64,000 nucleotides of DNA, taken from assembly GCA_035578905.1 (NCBI GenBank), contig JAQJVL010000292.1, positions 298,001-362,000 on the forward strand. The letters run 5' to 3'. The notes beneath the pieces are model-generated. The model made no database searches and was not told the origin of the DNA. It saw only the letters and a list, made by a program, of their open reading frames with translations. Below, in pieces: positions 25,501 through 37,482 of this stretch. This DNA comes from Stictocephala bisonia. Its lineage: Eukaryota > Arthropoda > Insecta > Hemiptera > Membracidae. Both the position numbers and the translations under genes were made by a program. Each line of letters begins with the position of its first letter. Position 1 is the first letter of the stretch.

Positions 25501-28500
25501 AGTAACGTACATACCTTATGTCGAATGGACAATATTGAGGACTGAACAATGCAGTAGATCGGGAGTTGGGGCGAGAAACAGTAAAGTCCAACATAGATAA
25601 CAGGGCACTATCTATCCAGCAGTTCATTCACCAGTTTATGGAGATAAAGTAACGTGCTTACCTTATGTCGAATGGACAATATTGAGGACTGAACAATGTA
25701 GTAGAGTGGGAGTTGGGGCGAGAAACAGTAAAGTCCAACATAGATAACAGGGCACTATCAATCCAGCAGTTCGTTCACCAGTTTATGGAGATAAAGTAAC
25801 GTGCTTACCTTATGTCGCATGGACAATATTGAGGACTGAACAATGTAGTAGAGTGGGAGTTGGGGCGAGAAACAGTAAAGTCCAACATAGATAACAGGGC
25901 ACTATCAATCTAGCAGTTCGTTCACCAGTTTATGGAGATAAAGTAACGTGCTTACCATATGTCGAATGGACAATATTGAGGACTGAACAATGTAGTAGAG
26001 TGGGAGTTGGGGCGAGAAACAGTAAAGTCCAACATAGATAACAGGGCACTATCAATCCAGCAGTTCGTTCACCAGTTTATGGAGATAAAGTAACGTGCTT
26101 ACCTTATGTCGCATGGACAATATTGAGGACTGAACAATGTAGTAGAGTGGGAGTTGGGGCGAGAAACAGTAAAATCCAACATAGATAACAGGTCACTATC
26201 AATCCAGCACTTCATTCACCAGTTTATGGAGATAAAGTAACGTACATACCTTATGTCGAATGGACAATATTGAGGACTGAACAATGTAGTAGAGTGGGAG
26301 TTGGGGCGAGAAACAGTAAAGTCCAACATAGATAACAGGGCACTATCAATCCAGCAGTTCATTCACCAGTTTATGGAGATAAAGTAACGTGCTTACCTTA
26401 TGTCGAATGGACAATATTGAGGACTGAACAATGTAGTAGAGTGGGAGTTGGGGCGAGAAACAGTAAAGTCCAACATAGATAACAGGGCACTATCAATCCA
26501 GCAGTTCGTTCACCAGTTTATGGAGATAAAGTAACGTGCTTACCTTATGTCGCATGGACAATATTGAGGACTGAACAATGTAGTAGAGTGGGAGTTGGGG
26601 CGAGAAACAGTAAAGTCCAACATAGATAACAGGGCACTATCAATCCAGCAGTTCGTTCACCAGTTTATGGAGATAAAGTAACGTACATACCTTATGTCGC
26701 ATGGACAATATTGAGGACTGAACAATGTAGTAGAGTGGGAGTTGGGGCGAGAAACAGTAAAGTCCAACATAGATAACAGGGCACTATCAATCCAGCAGTT
26801 CGTTCACCAGTTTATGGAGATAAAGTAACGTGCTTACCTTATGTCGAATGGACAATATTGAGGACTGAACAATGTAGTAGAGTGGGAGTTGGGGCGAGAA
26901 ACAGTAAAGTCCAACATAGAAAACAGGGCACTATCTATCCAGCAGTTCGTTCACCAGTTTATGGAGATAAAGTAACGTGCTTACCTTATGTCGCATGGAC
27001 AATATTGTGGACTGAACAATGTAGTAGAGTGGGAGTTGGGGCGAGAAACAGTAAAATCCAACATAGATAACAGGGCACTATCAATCCAGCACTTCATTCA
27101 CCAGTTTATGGAGATAAAGTAACGTACATACCTTATGTCGAATGGACAATATTGAGGACTGAACAATGTAGTAGAGTGGGAGTTGGGGCGAGAAACAGTA
27201 AAGTCCAACATAGATAACAGGGCACTATCAATCCAGCAGTTCATTCACCAGTTTATGGAGATAAAGTAACGTGCTTACCTTATGTCGAATGGACAATATT
27301 GAGGACTGAACAATGTAGTAGAGTGGGAGTTGGGGCGAGAAACAGTAAAGTCCAACATAGATAACAGGGCACTATCAATCCAGCAGTTCGTTCACCAGTT
27401 TATGGAGATAAAGTAACGTGCTTACCTTATGTCGAATGGACAATATTGAGGACTGAACAATGCAGTAGATCGGGAGTTGGGGCGAGAAACAGTAAAGTCT
27501 AACATAGATAACAGGGCACTATCAATCAAGCAGTTCGTTCACCAGTTTATGGAGATAAAGTAACGTGCTTACCTTATGTCGAATGGACAATATTGAGGAC
27601 TGAACAATGTAGTAGAGTGGGAGTTGGGGCGAGAAACAGTAATGTCCAACATAGATAACAGGGCACTATCAATCCATCAGTTTATTCACCAGTTTATGGA
27701 GATAAAGTAACGTGCTTACCTTATGTCGAATGGACAATATTGAGGACTGAACAATGTAGTAGAGTGGGAGTTGGGGCGAGAAACAGTAATGTCCAACAAA
27801 TAACAGGGCACTATCAATCAAGCAGTTCGTTCACCAGTTTATGGAGATAAAGTAACGTACATACCTTATGTCGAATGGACAATATTGAGGACTGAACAAT
27901 GTAGTAGAGTGGGAGTTGGGGCGAGAAACAGTAAAATCCAACATAGATAACAGGGCACTATCAATCCAGCACTTCATTCACCAGTTTATGGAGATAAGGT
28001 AACGTACATACCTTATGTCGAATGGACAATATTGAGGACTGAACAATGTAGTAGAGTGGGAGTTGGGGCGAGAAACAGTAAAGTCCAACATAGATAACAG
28101 GGCACTATCAATCCAGCAGTTCATTCACCAGTTTATGGAGATAAAGTAACGTGCTTACCTTATGTCGAATGGACAATATTGAGGACTGAACAATGTAGTA
28201 GAGTGGGAGTTGGGGCGAGAAACAGTAAAGTCCAACATAGATAACAGGGCACTATCAATCCAGCAGTTCATTCACCAGTTTACGGAGATAAAGTAACTTG
28301 CTTACCTTATGTCGAATGGACAATATTGAGGACTGAACAATGTAGTAGATCGGGAGTTGGGGCGAGAAACAGTAAAGTCCAACATAGATAACAGGGCACT
28401 ATCAATCCTGCACTTCATTCACCAGTTTATGGAGATAAAGTAACGTACATACCTTATGTCGAATGGACAATATTGAGGACTGAACAATGCAGTAGATCGG

Positions 28501-28836
28501 GAGTTGGGGCGAGAAACAGTAAAGTCCAACATAGATAACAGGACACTATCAATCCAGCACTTCGTTCACCAGTTTATGGAGATAAAGTAACGTACATACC
28601 TTATGTCGAATGGACAATATTGAGGACTGAACAATGCAGTAGATCGGGAGTTGGGGCGAGAAACAGTAAAGTCCAACATAGATAACAGGACACTATCAAT
28701 CCAGCACTTCGTTCACCAGTTTATGGAGATAAAGTAACGTGCTTACTTTACGTTGCATGGACAATATTGAGGACTGAACAATGTAGTAGAGTGGGAGTTG
28801 GGGCGAGGAACAGTAAAGTCCAACATAGATAACGTT
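22568..28836. repeat. 147-bp satellite array, about 42 copies
   Basis: One continuous array. GGACTGAACAATG recurs at 22,600, 22,747, 22,894, 23,041, 23,188 and so on to 28,771. That is 6,171 bp, i.e. 42 periods of 147 with a net loss of only 3 bp. The unit includes GAGTTGGGGCGAGAAACAGT, AACAGGGCACTATCAATCCA, TTCACCAGTTTATGGAGATA and AAGTAACGTGCTTACCTTAT. Recurrent variants are AGTGGGAG/ATCGGGAG, GTGCTTACC/GTACATACC, GTCGAATGG/GTCGCATGG and GCAGTTC/GCACTTC. The first and last units are more diverged and share private variants. 147 bp is the length of nucleosome-core DNA. There are no unique spacers, so it is not a CRISPR. The 70-codon frame at 26,858-27,070 is incidental. Confidence 0.97.
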
Positions 28837-29439
28837 ACTGCGAAGAATATAAAACAAATGCAAATAAATATAAACACTAACAATAGCAAAAAGAACAACA
28901 ATATAAAGTCGACAACCACAAATCTCAACAATATAGACTAACATGAAATTATTTGAATTCAATTATCCAAAGAACAGATCTGAGATAAAACATTTAAGTA
29001 TATGTGAGTAATAGCAGTCACTGACACTGTATATAAACTAGGCATTCAATAACAACACAATGTAGCTATATAAATATATAATGAAAACAATAACAACAAA
29101 AATATAACAATATTATGATAAGAATACATACATAAAACATAATAACAATATAAATAATATAGTATCAATATATATTACATAATAACTAGCAATAATAGGT
29201 ATGGTTTAGTTACAGAATAAATTATATTAAATATTAACCTTCAAATCATTTATGAATGACTTTTTTAAGATTGCAGATGGTATCACTGAAGAAGTCATCT
29301 TTTCAGAGACCAGGTTTCCGATTCTTGGTATGATGCCACGCAGCTGGTAGTTTCTGGAGTAAGAACATCGGCAGAAGATCTGTTGTGCCCAGGAACCCTG
29401 AAGTCTATAATACCTATAAGTTTATGACAGTCCACTCCA

Positions 29440-30560
29440 CCATTTAGCAATTTATGTAAGAATATAGAATCTCCTGAAGTGCGAAGGGTCCAGACCCATG
29501 AATCCACCAATGAAGTGAAAAAGTACAGCGTCATGAGGGAAACCATTTTCACGCCATAAACTCGCAGAAATCGATCTTGTATGCTCTGAGACGCTGGATA
29601 TACCCTTGTTTATAAGGTGACCATACAATACTGCCAAACTCAAGCACTGATCTGACTAGAGCAATGTGGATTATCTTCATAGCCTCTACGCTTATATCGA
29701 CTTTAAACTTCTGATGATGAATCCCAGCATGCGAGTAGGTTTTTGTCACAATGGTGTCAGTATGCTCATTTGGGCATAGGTTAGAAGAGAGCACGATTTC
29801 AAGGTTTGGTACAGAGAACTTACGATAGAGTGAGGAGTTTCCTGTGTGGTAATCAAAGATTTCAGAAGAAGCCGATCTATGAAATTTTATTACCAGACAT
29901 GTATCCTTATTCAACTTCATACTATTGATTCTGCACCAATCCTCCAAATTATCCAAAGTCCGCTGCATTCTAAGGCAGTCCTCAAGTGAAGATATTGATG
30001 AATACAACTTTATGTCGTTCGCAAAACAAAGACAATTGGCATCAATGCAGGATACTACATCTTTAATGAACAGTGTGAAAAAAAGGGTCCAAGTGTGAGC
30101 CTTGCGGACGCCAGATGTAGCAATAAAGGGTTAGAGTTTGCCCCAGAGAACTTAACAATGAGTGTGCGACTGTCTATATATGAAAATCGTTTCAAATGGT
30201 TGCCCGTAATAGAGTATTCCTCAAGTTCTGCGAGTAGAAGATTATGTCTGACTGTGTCGAATGCTTTAGAAAAGTCAATGTTGTAATGCTATATACTGTA
30301 CTTGCTTGTTATTTTGAAAAGAAGTTAAGATAAATTCTTCATATACATATTGATTAGTAACTATGGATCTTCCTGGGGTGAACTCGTGCTGAGAGGGTAA
30401 TAAGATGTTCCTACACACAAACTGACTCGCTCACGTACCAATGATTCGAATACCTTCTCATTGCGGGCTGTATAGTGATAGGTCTACGCGGACATTAGAT
30501 TTATCTGAAGATTTCTGAATAGAAATTATGAAACTTGATTTCAGCTTATCTCGGCAAATG
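29440..30560 (-). pseudogene. LINE reverse transcriptase pseudogene
   Basis: On the minus strand, read over frameshifts, RT motifs occur in order: DFSKAFDTVRHNLLLAELEE (about 30,283-30,225), KRFSYIDSRTLIVKFSGANS, a GSHLGPFFFTLFIKDV-type block, CIDANCLCFANDIKLYSSIS (about 30,045-29,990), then an uninterrupted 152-codon stretch (29,549-30,007) with LEDWCRINSMKLNKDTCLVI and ALVRSVLEFGSIVWSPY. This spans RT palm to thumb of a Jockey-like non-LTR retrotransposon. The catalytic YADD box reads FANDIKLY: the first Asp has become Asn through one G-to-A change. Stops and frameshifts abound upstream of the 152-codon stretch, and the endonuclease is absent. Clearly dead. Confidence 0.9.
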
Positions 30561-30639
30561 CCTGTTTCTAATTACTTCTACTATTACGGCAATTCTAATT
30601 AGTAGAAATTACATGGTCAGTGTAAGTAAATTTCGTATC

Positions 30640-30990
30640 AAATGATATTCACAAGTCCTTAAAAGTTCATTACCTGCCTAACTGATGCCATTCTATAATC
30701 CAAACAAATAGGACTGCCTGCAGTTTTCCTGTTGTATGAAACGATTGCACATTTTTTCATATTTTTTCACTTAAAGTGTTGCTTACTCCAATCATTTAGG
30801 GCATCTAAATCCTGTTGGATCATGTGGCAATAGAGCACATTATTAATGATATTAAAAACGTTTAGGTCATCTGCATACAAGAGGACTTTACTGTATTTAA
30901 TGCAAGAAACAGCGTAATTTATATAAATAATAAACAATAGTGGTCCTAAGTTTGACCCAAGAAGAACCCTTAGGTATATAATAAGAATAA
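30640..30990 (-). pseudogene. Second LINE RT fragment with intact YADD
   Basis: The minus strand from about 30,972 reads RVLLGSNLGPLLFIIYINY, then VLLYADDLNVF, then QQDLDALNDWSKQHFK, a stop, and KNMKKCAIVSYNRKTAGSP. It covers the same RT palm region as its neighbour at 29.4-30.6 kb but differs in sequence, so it is a separate insertion. YADD is intact, but a stop follows about 38 codons later and nothing flanks it. Confidence 0.85.
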
Positions 30991-31059
30991 TTGAGAATAA
31001 CCATTAGGTCAATCGTATTAACGATATACCTCACTATCAGCCATGCTAGGCAGATGTGA

Positions 31060-31350
31060 CAGCCATTGTAGACAATAAGTAACTTATGTAACCTAATCTG
31101 GTAGACCCTAAGAACTTAGATAAAATGTGACACATAGGCTGTCAGCAATACCAAGTAGGGCTGTATGATTCATCCAACCTATCAAGGTAACTGCTGATAT
31201 AACTTAATTTGGTAGACCTGGTATAGTTTGGATGAATGTCTGCCAGCCATGCCAAGTAGATGTGAGTGATATAAAGTACCAACGGAGTGCCAGATGTTCT
31301 CTGCAAGCAGTCAGTGTTAGTGTTCAGATAAACCTATTCTGATAGACTAA
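31060..31350. repeat. Diverged long-form repeat related to the 82-bp satellite
   Basis: Contains AACCTAATCTGGTAGACC, GTGACACATAGGCTGTCAG, GTGATATAAAGTACCAACGG, GTGCCAGATGTTCTCTGCAA and CAGTCAGTGTTAGTG, in about one and a half copies of a ~170-bp unit. The same words occur at 34.89-35.26 kb and 37.48-37.74 kb, and in shortened form in the 82-bp array. Confidence 0.7.
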
Positions 31351-32299
31351 AATCATTCATTCTTTTGATAAATATATTTATTCATTTTTGTTAGCTATCT
31401 AATAATAAACTACTAAATATGGAAACCATTGAAAGTTAGTTGGTTGGAAAAAAATACATTGCTAGGATAAATTACGACACAACTCTCACTTTGATTCATG
31501 GAATTCATTAAATAAAATAATATTTTTTAACTATGGCAGTTTTACACGTAAAATTTAGAAAGGGAAATATGTACGATACGAAGTTAAAAATACACCCAAT
31601 AATTCAATTGTAACAAAACATATTACAATAAAACAATAACTGAAATAAACGTAACTTAGTCACGTGACGTTTGAGTACTTTGACGCTTACAATCTGTTCT
31701 CAAGCTTCCTGAATACTGAACGATCACGTTTTCCAATAGGCCAGACTATATCGATTACTAATACAGTCTTAGTACTCAAAGAGTATGTACAAATCAACAC
31801 TACGATGTATTTTAAAAGAATTGACAGTTTACCTTTTTATTGGGTAAATAGTTGGTCCAGCAGCTGTCAATTGTTTGGCACAAACAAGTTGTTGACTGCT
31901 TATTATATTTGGTGACAAAATGTTCATAATTAATTTATATTATATCGCATATTTATAATAAGTTACAACCTCCTATTTAAATTGTCTTAGTTATAGTAAA
32001 GTTAATAAATACTGCATATATTATGCAACGAAAACAAAATAAATATTATCTATATGCTATAGTTTTTGATGATGACATATTATAAGCAATGAGTTGACTT
32101 TATTTTCCTTCAGTAACGGCAAATAAAGGTCCAATAGTTACAATAAAACTTATTTATTGCTGTAAAAACTATTGATATTTTAAATCGAGTTTATGTATTT
32201 CTTAATAAATTCTTACTTTGAAATATATAAACAACAAATTAATTCTGTTTACTTAGTTTCATGTTTAGTGGTTAAGTTATTTAGTATTAAAATGCAGAT

Positions 32300-32700
32300 C
32301 TTCTAGATATGGGGGGCAACGAATATTAGGGGCAAACGAGTATGATAACTGTATTACTTGTTACTAAATAAGGTACCTGTTCCTTAGAAAGAGCCATTTA
32401 TCAGTAGCTAATAGCCAGGGCAACTAAGGGGCCTACATCTTCACTTGGAATCCGAACCACGTAGTATTGGCTTGATTTTCATTTAGTTGACTATCTAAAT
32501 ATCGGTACTCAGTTCTCTTCTTTAGACAACATCCGGGTTCACCACACAACACGGACACCTTATACTTGTGTTCACATTGATGACAAATATTGAGCGGAAA
32601 CTGTATAATTATTTAATAAGCACCAAGATTAAAACATCGCCTACAACGTCTTGTCCCCAAGTAGCTGGGTTACAGCATTACGCCACTATTGCCGACTTGT
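32300..32700 (-). repeat. Dispersed ~430 bp repeat, copy 3
   Basis: Third copy of the 3.4 kb/14.2 kb family. It conserves TGTTCCTTAGAAA, GGAATCCGAACCACGTAGTA (one hairpin arm partly decayed), ACAACATCCGG, AACACGGACACC, ATCGCCTACAA and CCCCAAGTAGCTGGGTTACAG. Its left end lacks the ATTCATT tract. Confidence 0.7.
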
Positions 32701-33399
32701 TCATTGCTTGATAATTTGTTGGTAAACACTTGTTATATGGCCCATAATCTAGCACACACTGCAGAATAGGGAAGTAACTGGAGTAAGAGGAAGCTAGCGT
32801 TATTCTAGTTAAATAGCGAGCAGTTCTTGCCTTGACTTTAGTGAATGAACAAAGTGTAATTGTGGACTTTTTTTATTCGGTATTATGTGAGAAACCAAAT
32901 GGTTTCCTCAAAAATGTGGAAAGAGATAATGGTTGCGTCTAGGAGTCACTGGAGCGGGCTGAGTGATTAAGGAGATAATGAATTGGATTTTCGGATGGTC
33001 TGGAATTCTCCACTGTGACGACTTAATATAGATTACTGGATAATTGGGGGTTACTGTTGAAACAATTACTGGATGGAATTGTTGGACGAGAACTTCTTTT
33101 CGATTAATTACAACTCTAGATTAATCCTTATTTTAATAGAATTATTTGACCATTACTTAACTTCTTGAATTATATTGTTATTTAATGAAATATTTAAAAA
33201 TAAATATTTCAGGATCGTTGTAAGTATTTACTTCATGAATCAGGAAATATTTTCTTAATTTAAAAAAATAATGATACAATAAATTATGATAAAACAAGAC
33301 TTTTAAATTCATATGCTGCAAAATTAGTTACGATTTAATCATCTTGCAGAAATATTGATTGATTTAATTTAACTCACTTATGAAAAACTTAGGTTTTAA

Positions 33400-34830
33400 G
33401 AGTATCCAGGTATCATATCATCACACCAAACTGGTAGATGAACTGGCAGACCATACACAGTCCCTCTACTTAACTCAGTGGACCTTATCCGTTACTCCAG
33501 ACACATCATCACACCAAACCGGTTGATGAACTGACAGACCGTACACATTACACAGCCCCTCTACGTAACTCAGTGGACCTTATCCGTTACTCCAGACACA
33601 TCATCACACCAAACCAGTAGATGAGCAGGCAGACCGTACACACTACACAGCCTCTCTACGTAACTCAGTAGACCTTAGCCGTTACTCCAGACACACTATC
33701 ACACCGGTAGATGAACTGGCAGACCGTACACAGTCCCTCTACTTAGCTCAGTGTAACGGGCTTATTATTCTTCTTGTAAATATTTACATTGGCACCTAAG
33801 CGTTCCCTATATATCCAATATAATGAGTCTACACGATCATTCTACGTACAAACAAATTACAACCTTTAAAAAAACGAGTGGCTTCTCATAGCGTCAGTTA
33901 TGTCACTTACAATAATAACAACCTACCCACACACCCGTACAGGTACAGTGATATTAAACTGTAACGGGTGGGACCTTATCCGTACTCCAGACACATCATC
34001 ACATCCAACCGGTATATGAACTGACAGACCGTACACACTACACAGCCTCTCTATTTAACTCAGTGGACCTTAGCCATTACTCCAGACACATCATCACACC
34101 AAACCAGTAGATGAACTGGCAGACCGTACACACTACACAGCCTCTCTACTTAACTAAGTGGACCTTAGCCGTTACTCCAGACACATCAGCACACTAAACC
34201 AGTAGATGAACTGACAGACCGTACACACTATACAGTCCCTCTACTTAACTCAGTGGACCTTGGCCGTTACTCCAGACACATAATCACAACAAACCAGTAG
34301 ATGAACTGGCAGACCGTACACACTACACAGCCTCTCTACTTAACTAAGTGGACCTTAGCCGTTACTCCAGACACATCAGCACACTAAACCAGTAGATGAA
34401 CTGACAGACCGTACACACTATACAGTCCCTCTACTTAACTCAGTGGACCTTGGCCGTTACTCCAGACACATAATCACAACAAACCAGTAGATGAACTGGC
34501 AGACCGTACACACTACACAGTCCTTCTATTTACTCAGTGGACCTTAGCCGTTACTTCAGACACACCATCACACCAAACCGGTAGATGAACTGAGAGACCA
34601 TGCGATGTCCCTCTACTGAAGTCAGTGAAGCGATGTGCTTTACTCCAGACATTCTACCATATCAAATTGGCAGATTAACTAGCAAGACATATACAGTCCC
34701 TCTTCTGACCAGAAGTGGAGCCATGTGCTTTACTCCAGACATACTACCACATCAAACCGGAGGATGAACTGGCAGACCGTACACAGCCCCTTTACTGAAC
34801 TCAATAGCGTTTCAGCCTTTACTATAGACA
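33400..34830. repeat. ~95-bp tandem satellite, about 13 copies, interrupted
   Basis: Unit core CCGTTACTCCAGACACATCA, CACCAAACC(A/G)GTAGATGAACTG, GCAGACCGTACACA and CCCTCTACTTAACTCAGTGG. The marker GTTACTCCAG recurs at 33,491, 33,586 and 33,681. The stretch 34,130-34,320 is nearly identical to 34,320-34,510, indicating recent block duplication. Units decay toward 34,830. Clearly related to the 94-104 bp array at 20.4-21.0 kb. Confidence 0.9.
33753..33968. other. ~208-bp insertion inside the 95-bp array, bounded by GTAACGGG repeats
   Basis: The satellite unit breaks after CTCAGTG and resumes at GGGACCTTATCC. The intervening non-satellite DNA begins and ends with the direct repeat GTAACGGG (33,753-33,760 and 33,961-33,968). 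It has no ORF, no A/B box and no obvious inverted termini. It may be a small transposable element or filler DNA. Confidence 0.65.
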
Positions 34831-34889
34831 CACCATTATATCCTCCCAGCAGTTAAATTGGTAGAAATAATTCAATTCGTACTTTACTA

Positions 34890-35260
34890 AATAGGAATTT
34901 TCCTGGGGAAATATGTAGTTTTGGATATTCCCAACGCAACGCCAGGTGTTTCATGTAAGCAATCTAAGTACTGAGATAAGCTCTTCTGGCGGACCTCGAG
35001 TGGTTTTGGAGTTTTGAATAAATATTTAACACGTAGGCCGTCAGTTAAACGAGGATATGTGTCTGAAGTAAAGTTCCAACGAAACACCAGATGTTGTATG
35101 AAAGCACACAATATAAGGTCTGAGATAACCTTATAACCTTATCTAGGATCTGGTATAATTATGGCTATGTCTGATGTCCAACAAAACCAACGAAACGCCA
35201 GACACTCCATGCAAGCAGATAATGTAAGTGCCGAGATAACTAGTGAGGTATGGACCTCGT
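34890..35260. repeat. Long-form repeat flanking the 82-bp array (left)
   Basis: Two diverged long units with CAACG(A/C)AACGCCAG(G/A), CATG(T/C)AAGCA, TAAGT(A/G)C(T/C)GAGATAA and GGCGGACCTCG or TATGGACCTCG. It passes into the 82-bp array at TGTAGTTCTGG. The minus-strand 74-codon frame is incidental. Confidence 0.7.
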
Positions 35261-37482
35261 GTAGTTCTGGTGACATGTAGGCTGTCACGACATACTCAGT
35301 GGTAGTGCTAGAATAGTCTAATCTGGAGCACTACTATATTGTGTAGTTCTGGTGACATGTAGGCTGTCATAACATACTCAGTGTTAGTGCTAGAATAGTC
35401 TAATCTGGAGCACTACTATATTGTGTAGTTCTGGTGACATGTAGGCTGTCACGACATACTCAGTGGTAGTGCTAGAATAGTCTAATCTGGAGCACTACTA
35501 TATTGTGTAGTTCTGGTGACATGTAGGCTGTCATAACATACTCAGTGTTAGTGCTAGAATAGTCTAATCTGGAGCACTACTATATTGTGTAGTTCTGGTG
35601 ACATGTAGGCTGTCATAACATACTCAGTGTTAGTGCTAGAATAGTCTAATCTGGAGCACTACTATATTGTGTAGTTCTGGTGATATGTAGGCTGTCATAA
35701 CATACTCAGTGTTAGTGCTAGAATAGTCTAATCTGGAGCACTACTATATTGTGTAGTTCTGGTGACATGTAGGCTGTCACGACATACTCAGTGTTAGTGC
35801 TAGAATAGTCTAATCTGGAGCACTACTATATTGTGTAGTTCTGGTGACATGTAGGCTGTCACGACATACTCAGTGTTAGTGCTAGAATAGTCTAATCTGG
35901 AGCACTACTATATTGTGTAGTTCTGGTGACATGTAGGCTGTCACGACATACTCAGTGTTAGTGCTAGAATAGTCTAATCTGGAGCACTACTATATTGTGT
36001 AGTTCTGGTGACATGTAGGCTGTCACGACATACTCAGTGTTAGTGCTAGAATAGTCTAATCTGGAACACTACTATATTGTGTAGTTCTGGTGACATGTAG
36101 GCTGTCACGACATACTCAGTGTTAGTGCTAGAATAGTCTAATCTGGAGCACTACTATATTGTGTAGTTCTGGTGACATGTAGGCTGTCACGACATACTCA
36201 GTGTTAGTGCTAGAATAGTCTAATCTGGAGCACTACTATATTGTGTAGTTCTGGTGACATGTAGGCTGTCACGACATACTCAGTGTTAGTGCTAGAATAG
36301 TCTAATCTGGAGCACTACTATATTGTGTAGTTCTGGTGACATGTAGGCTGTCACGACATACTCAGTGTTAGTGCTAGAATAGTCTAATCTGGAGCACTAC
36401 TATATTGTGTAGTTCTGGTGACATGTAGGCTGTCACGACATACTCAGTGTTAGTGCTAGAATAGTCTAATCTGGAGCACTACTATATTGTGTAGTTCTGG
36501 TGACATGTAGGCTGTCATAACATACTCAGTGTTAGTGCTAGAATAGTCTAATCTGGAGTACTACTATATTGTGTAGTTCTGGTGACATGTAGGCTGTCAT
36601 AACATACTCAGTGTTAGTGCTAGAATAGTCTAATCTGGAGCACTACTATATTGTGTAGTTCTGGTGACATGTAGGCTGTCATAACATACTCAGTGTTAGT
36701 GCTAGAATAGTCTAATCTGGAGCACTACTATATTGTGATATTGTGTAGTTCTGGTGACATGTAGGCTGTCATAACATACTCAGTGTTAGTGCTAGAATAG
36801 TCTAATCTGGAGCACTACTATATTGTGTAGTTCTGGTGATATGTAGGCTGTCATAACATACTCAGTGTTAGTGCTAGAATAGTCTAATCTGGAGCACTAC
36901 TATATTGTGTAGTTCTGGTGACATGTAGGCTGTCATAACATACTCAGTGTTAGTGCTAGAATAGTCTAATCTGGAGCACTACTATATTGTGTAGTTCTGG
37001 TGACATGTAGGCTGTCATAACATACTCAGTGTTAGTGCTAGAATAGTCTAATCTGGAGCACTACTATATTGTGTAGTTCTGGTGATATGTAGGCTGTCAT
37101 AACATACTCAGTGTTAGTGCTAGAATAGTCTAATCTGGAGCACTACTATATTGTGTAGTTCTGGTGACATGTAGGCTGTCATAACATACTCAGTGTTAGT
37201 GCTAGAATAGTCTAATCTGGAGCACTACTATATTGTGTAGTTCTGGTGACATGTAGGCTGTCATAACATACTCAGTGTTAGTGCTAGAATAGTCTAATCT
37301 GGAGCACTACTATATTGTGTAGTTCTGGTGACATGTAGGCTGTCACGACATACTCAGTGTTAGTGCTAGAATAGTCTAATCTGGAACACTACTATATTGT
37401 GTAGTTCTGGTGATATGTAGGCTGTCACGACACACTCAGTGTTAGTGCTAGAATAGTCTAATCTGGAGCACTACTATATTAT
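35261..37482. repeat. 82-bp satellite array, 27 copies
   Basis: The marker GTAGTTCTGGTGACATGTAG recurs every 82 bp. The array spans 27 x 82 bp plus a single 8-bp insertion (duplication of ATATTGTG) near 36,735. The main variants are CACGAC versus CATAAC and GTGACATG versus GTGATATG. They are arranged in blocks: nine consecutive CACGAC units (35,753-36,490) are followed by a long CATAAC run. The first four units alternate as two near-identical 164-bp dimers. Sequence between units is almost invariant, so the array is recent or strongly homogenised. Confidence 0.97.

Noticed and set aside
22568..28836. CRISPR array
   Set aside because: Repeats are contiguous 147-bp units without unique spacers, in a eukaryotic context with no cas genes.
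22568..28836. CENP-B box in the 147-bp unit
   Set aside because: CTTCGTTCACCAGTTTA starts like the box but lacks the required A and CGGG positions.
28696..28962. Hydrophobic minus-strand frame at the satellite edge
   Set aside because: Half lies in the 147-bp array and half in AT-rich flank; the hydrophobicity follows from composition.
31664..31915. 83-codon plus-strand frame
   Set aside because: No recognisable motif; the start of the region weakly resembles 6.25 kb, so it is more likely an old repeat.
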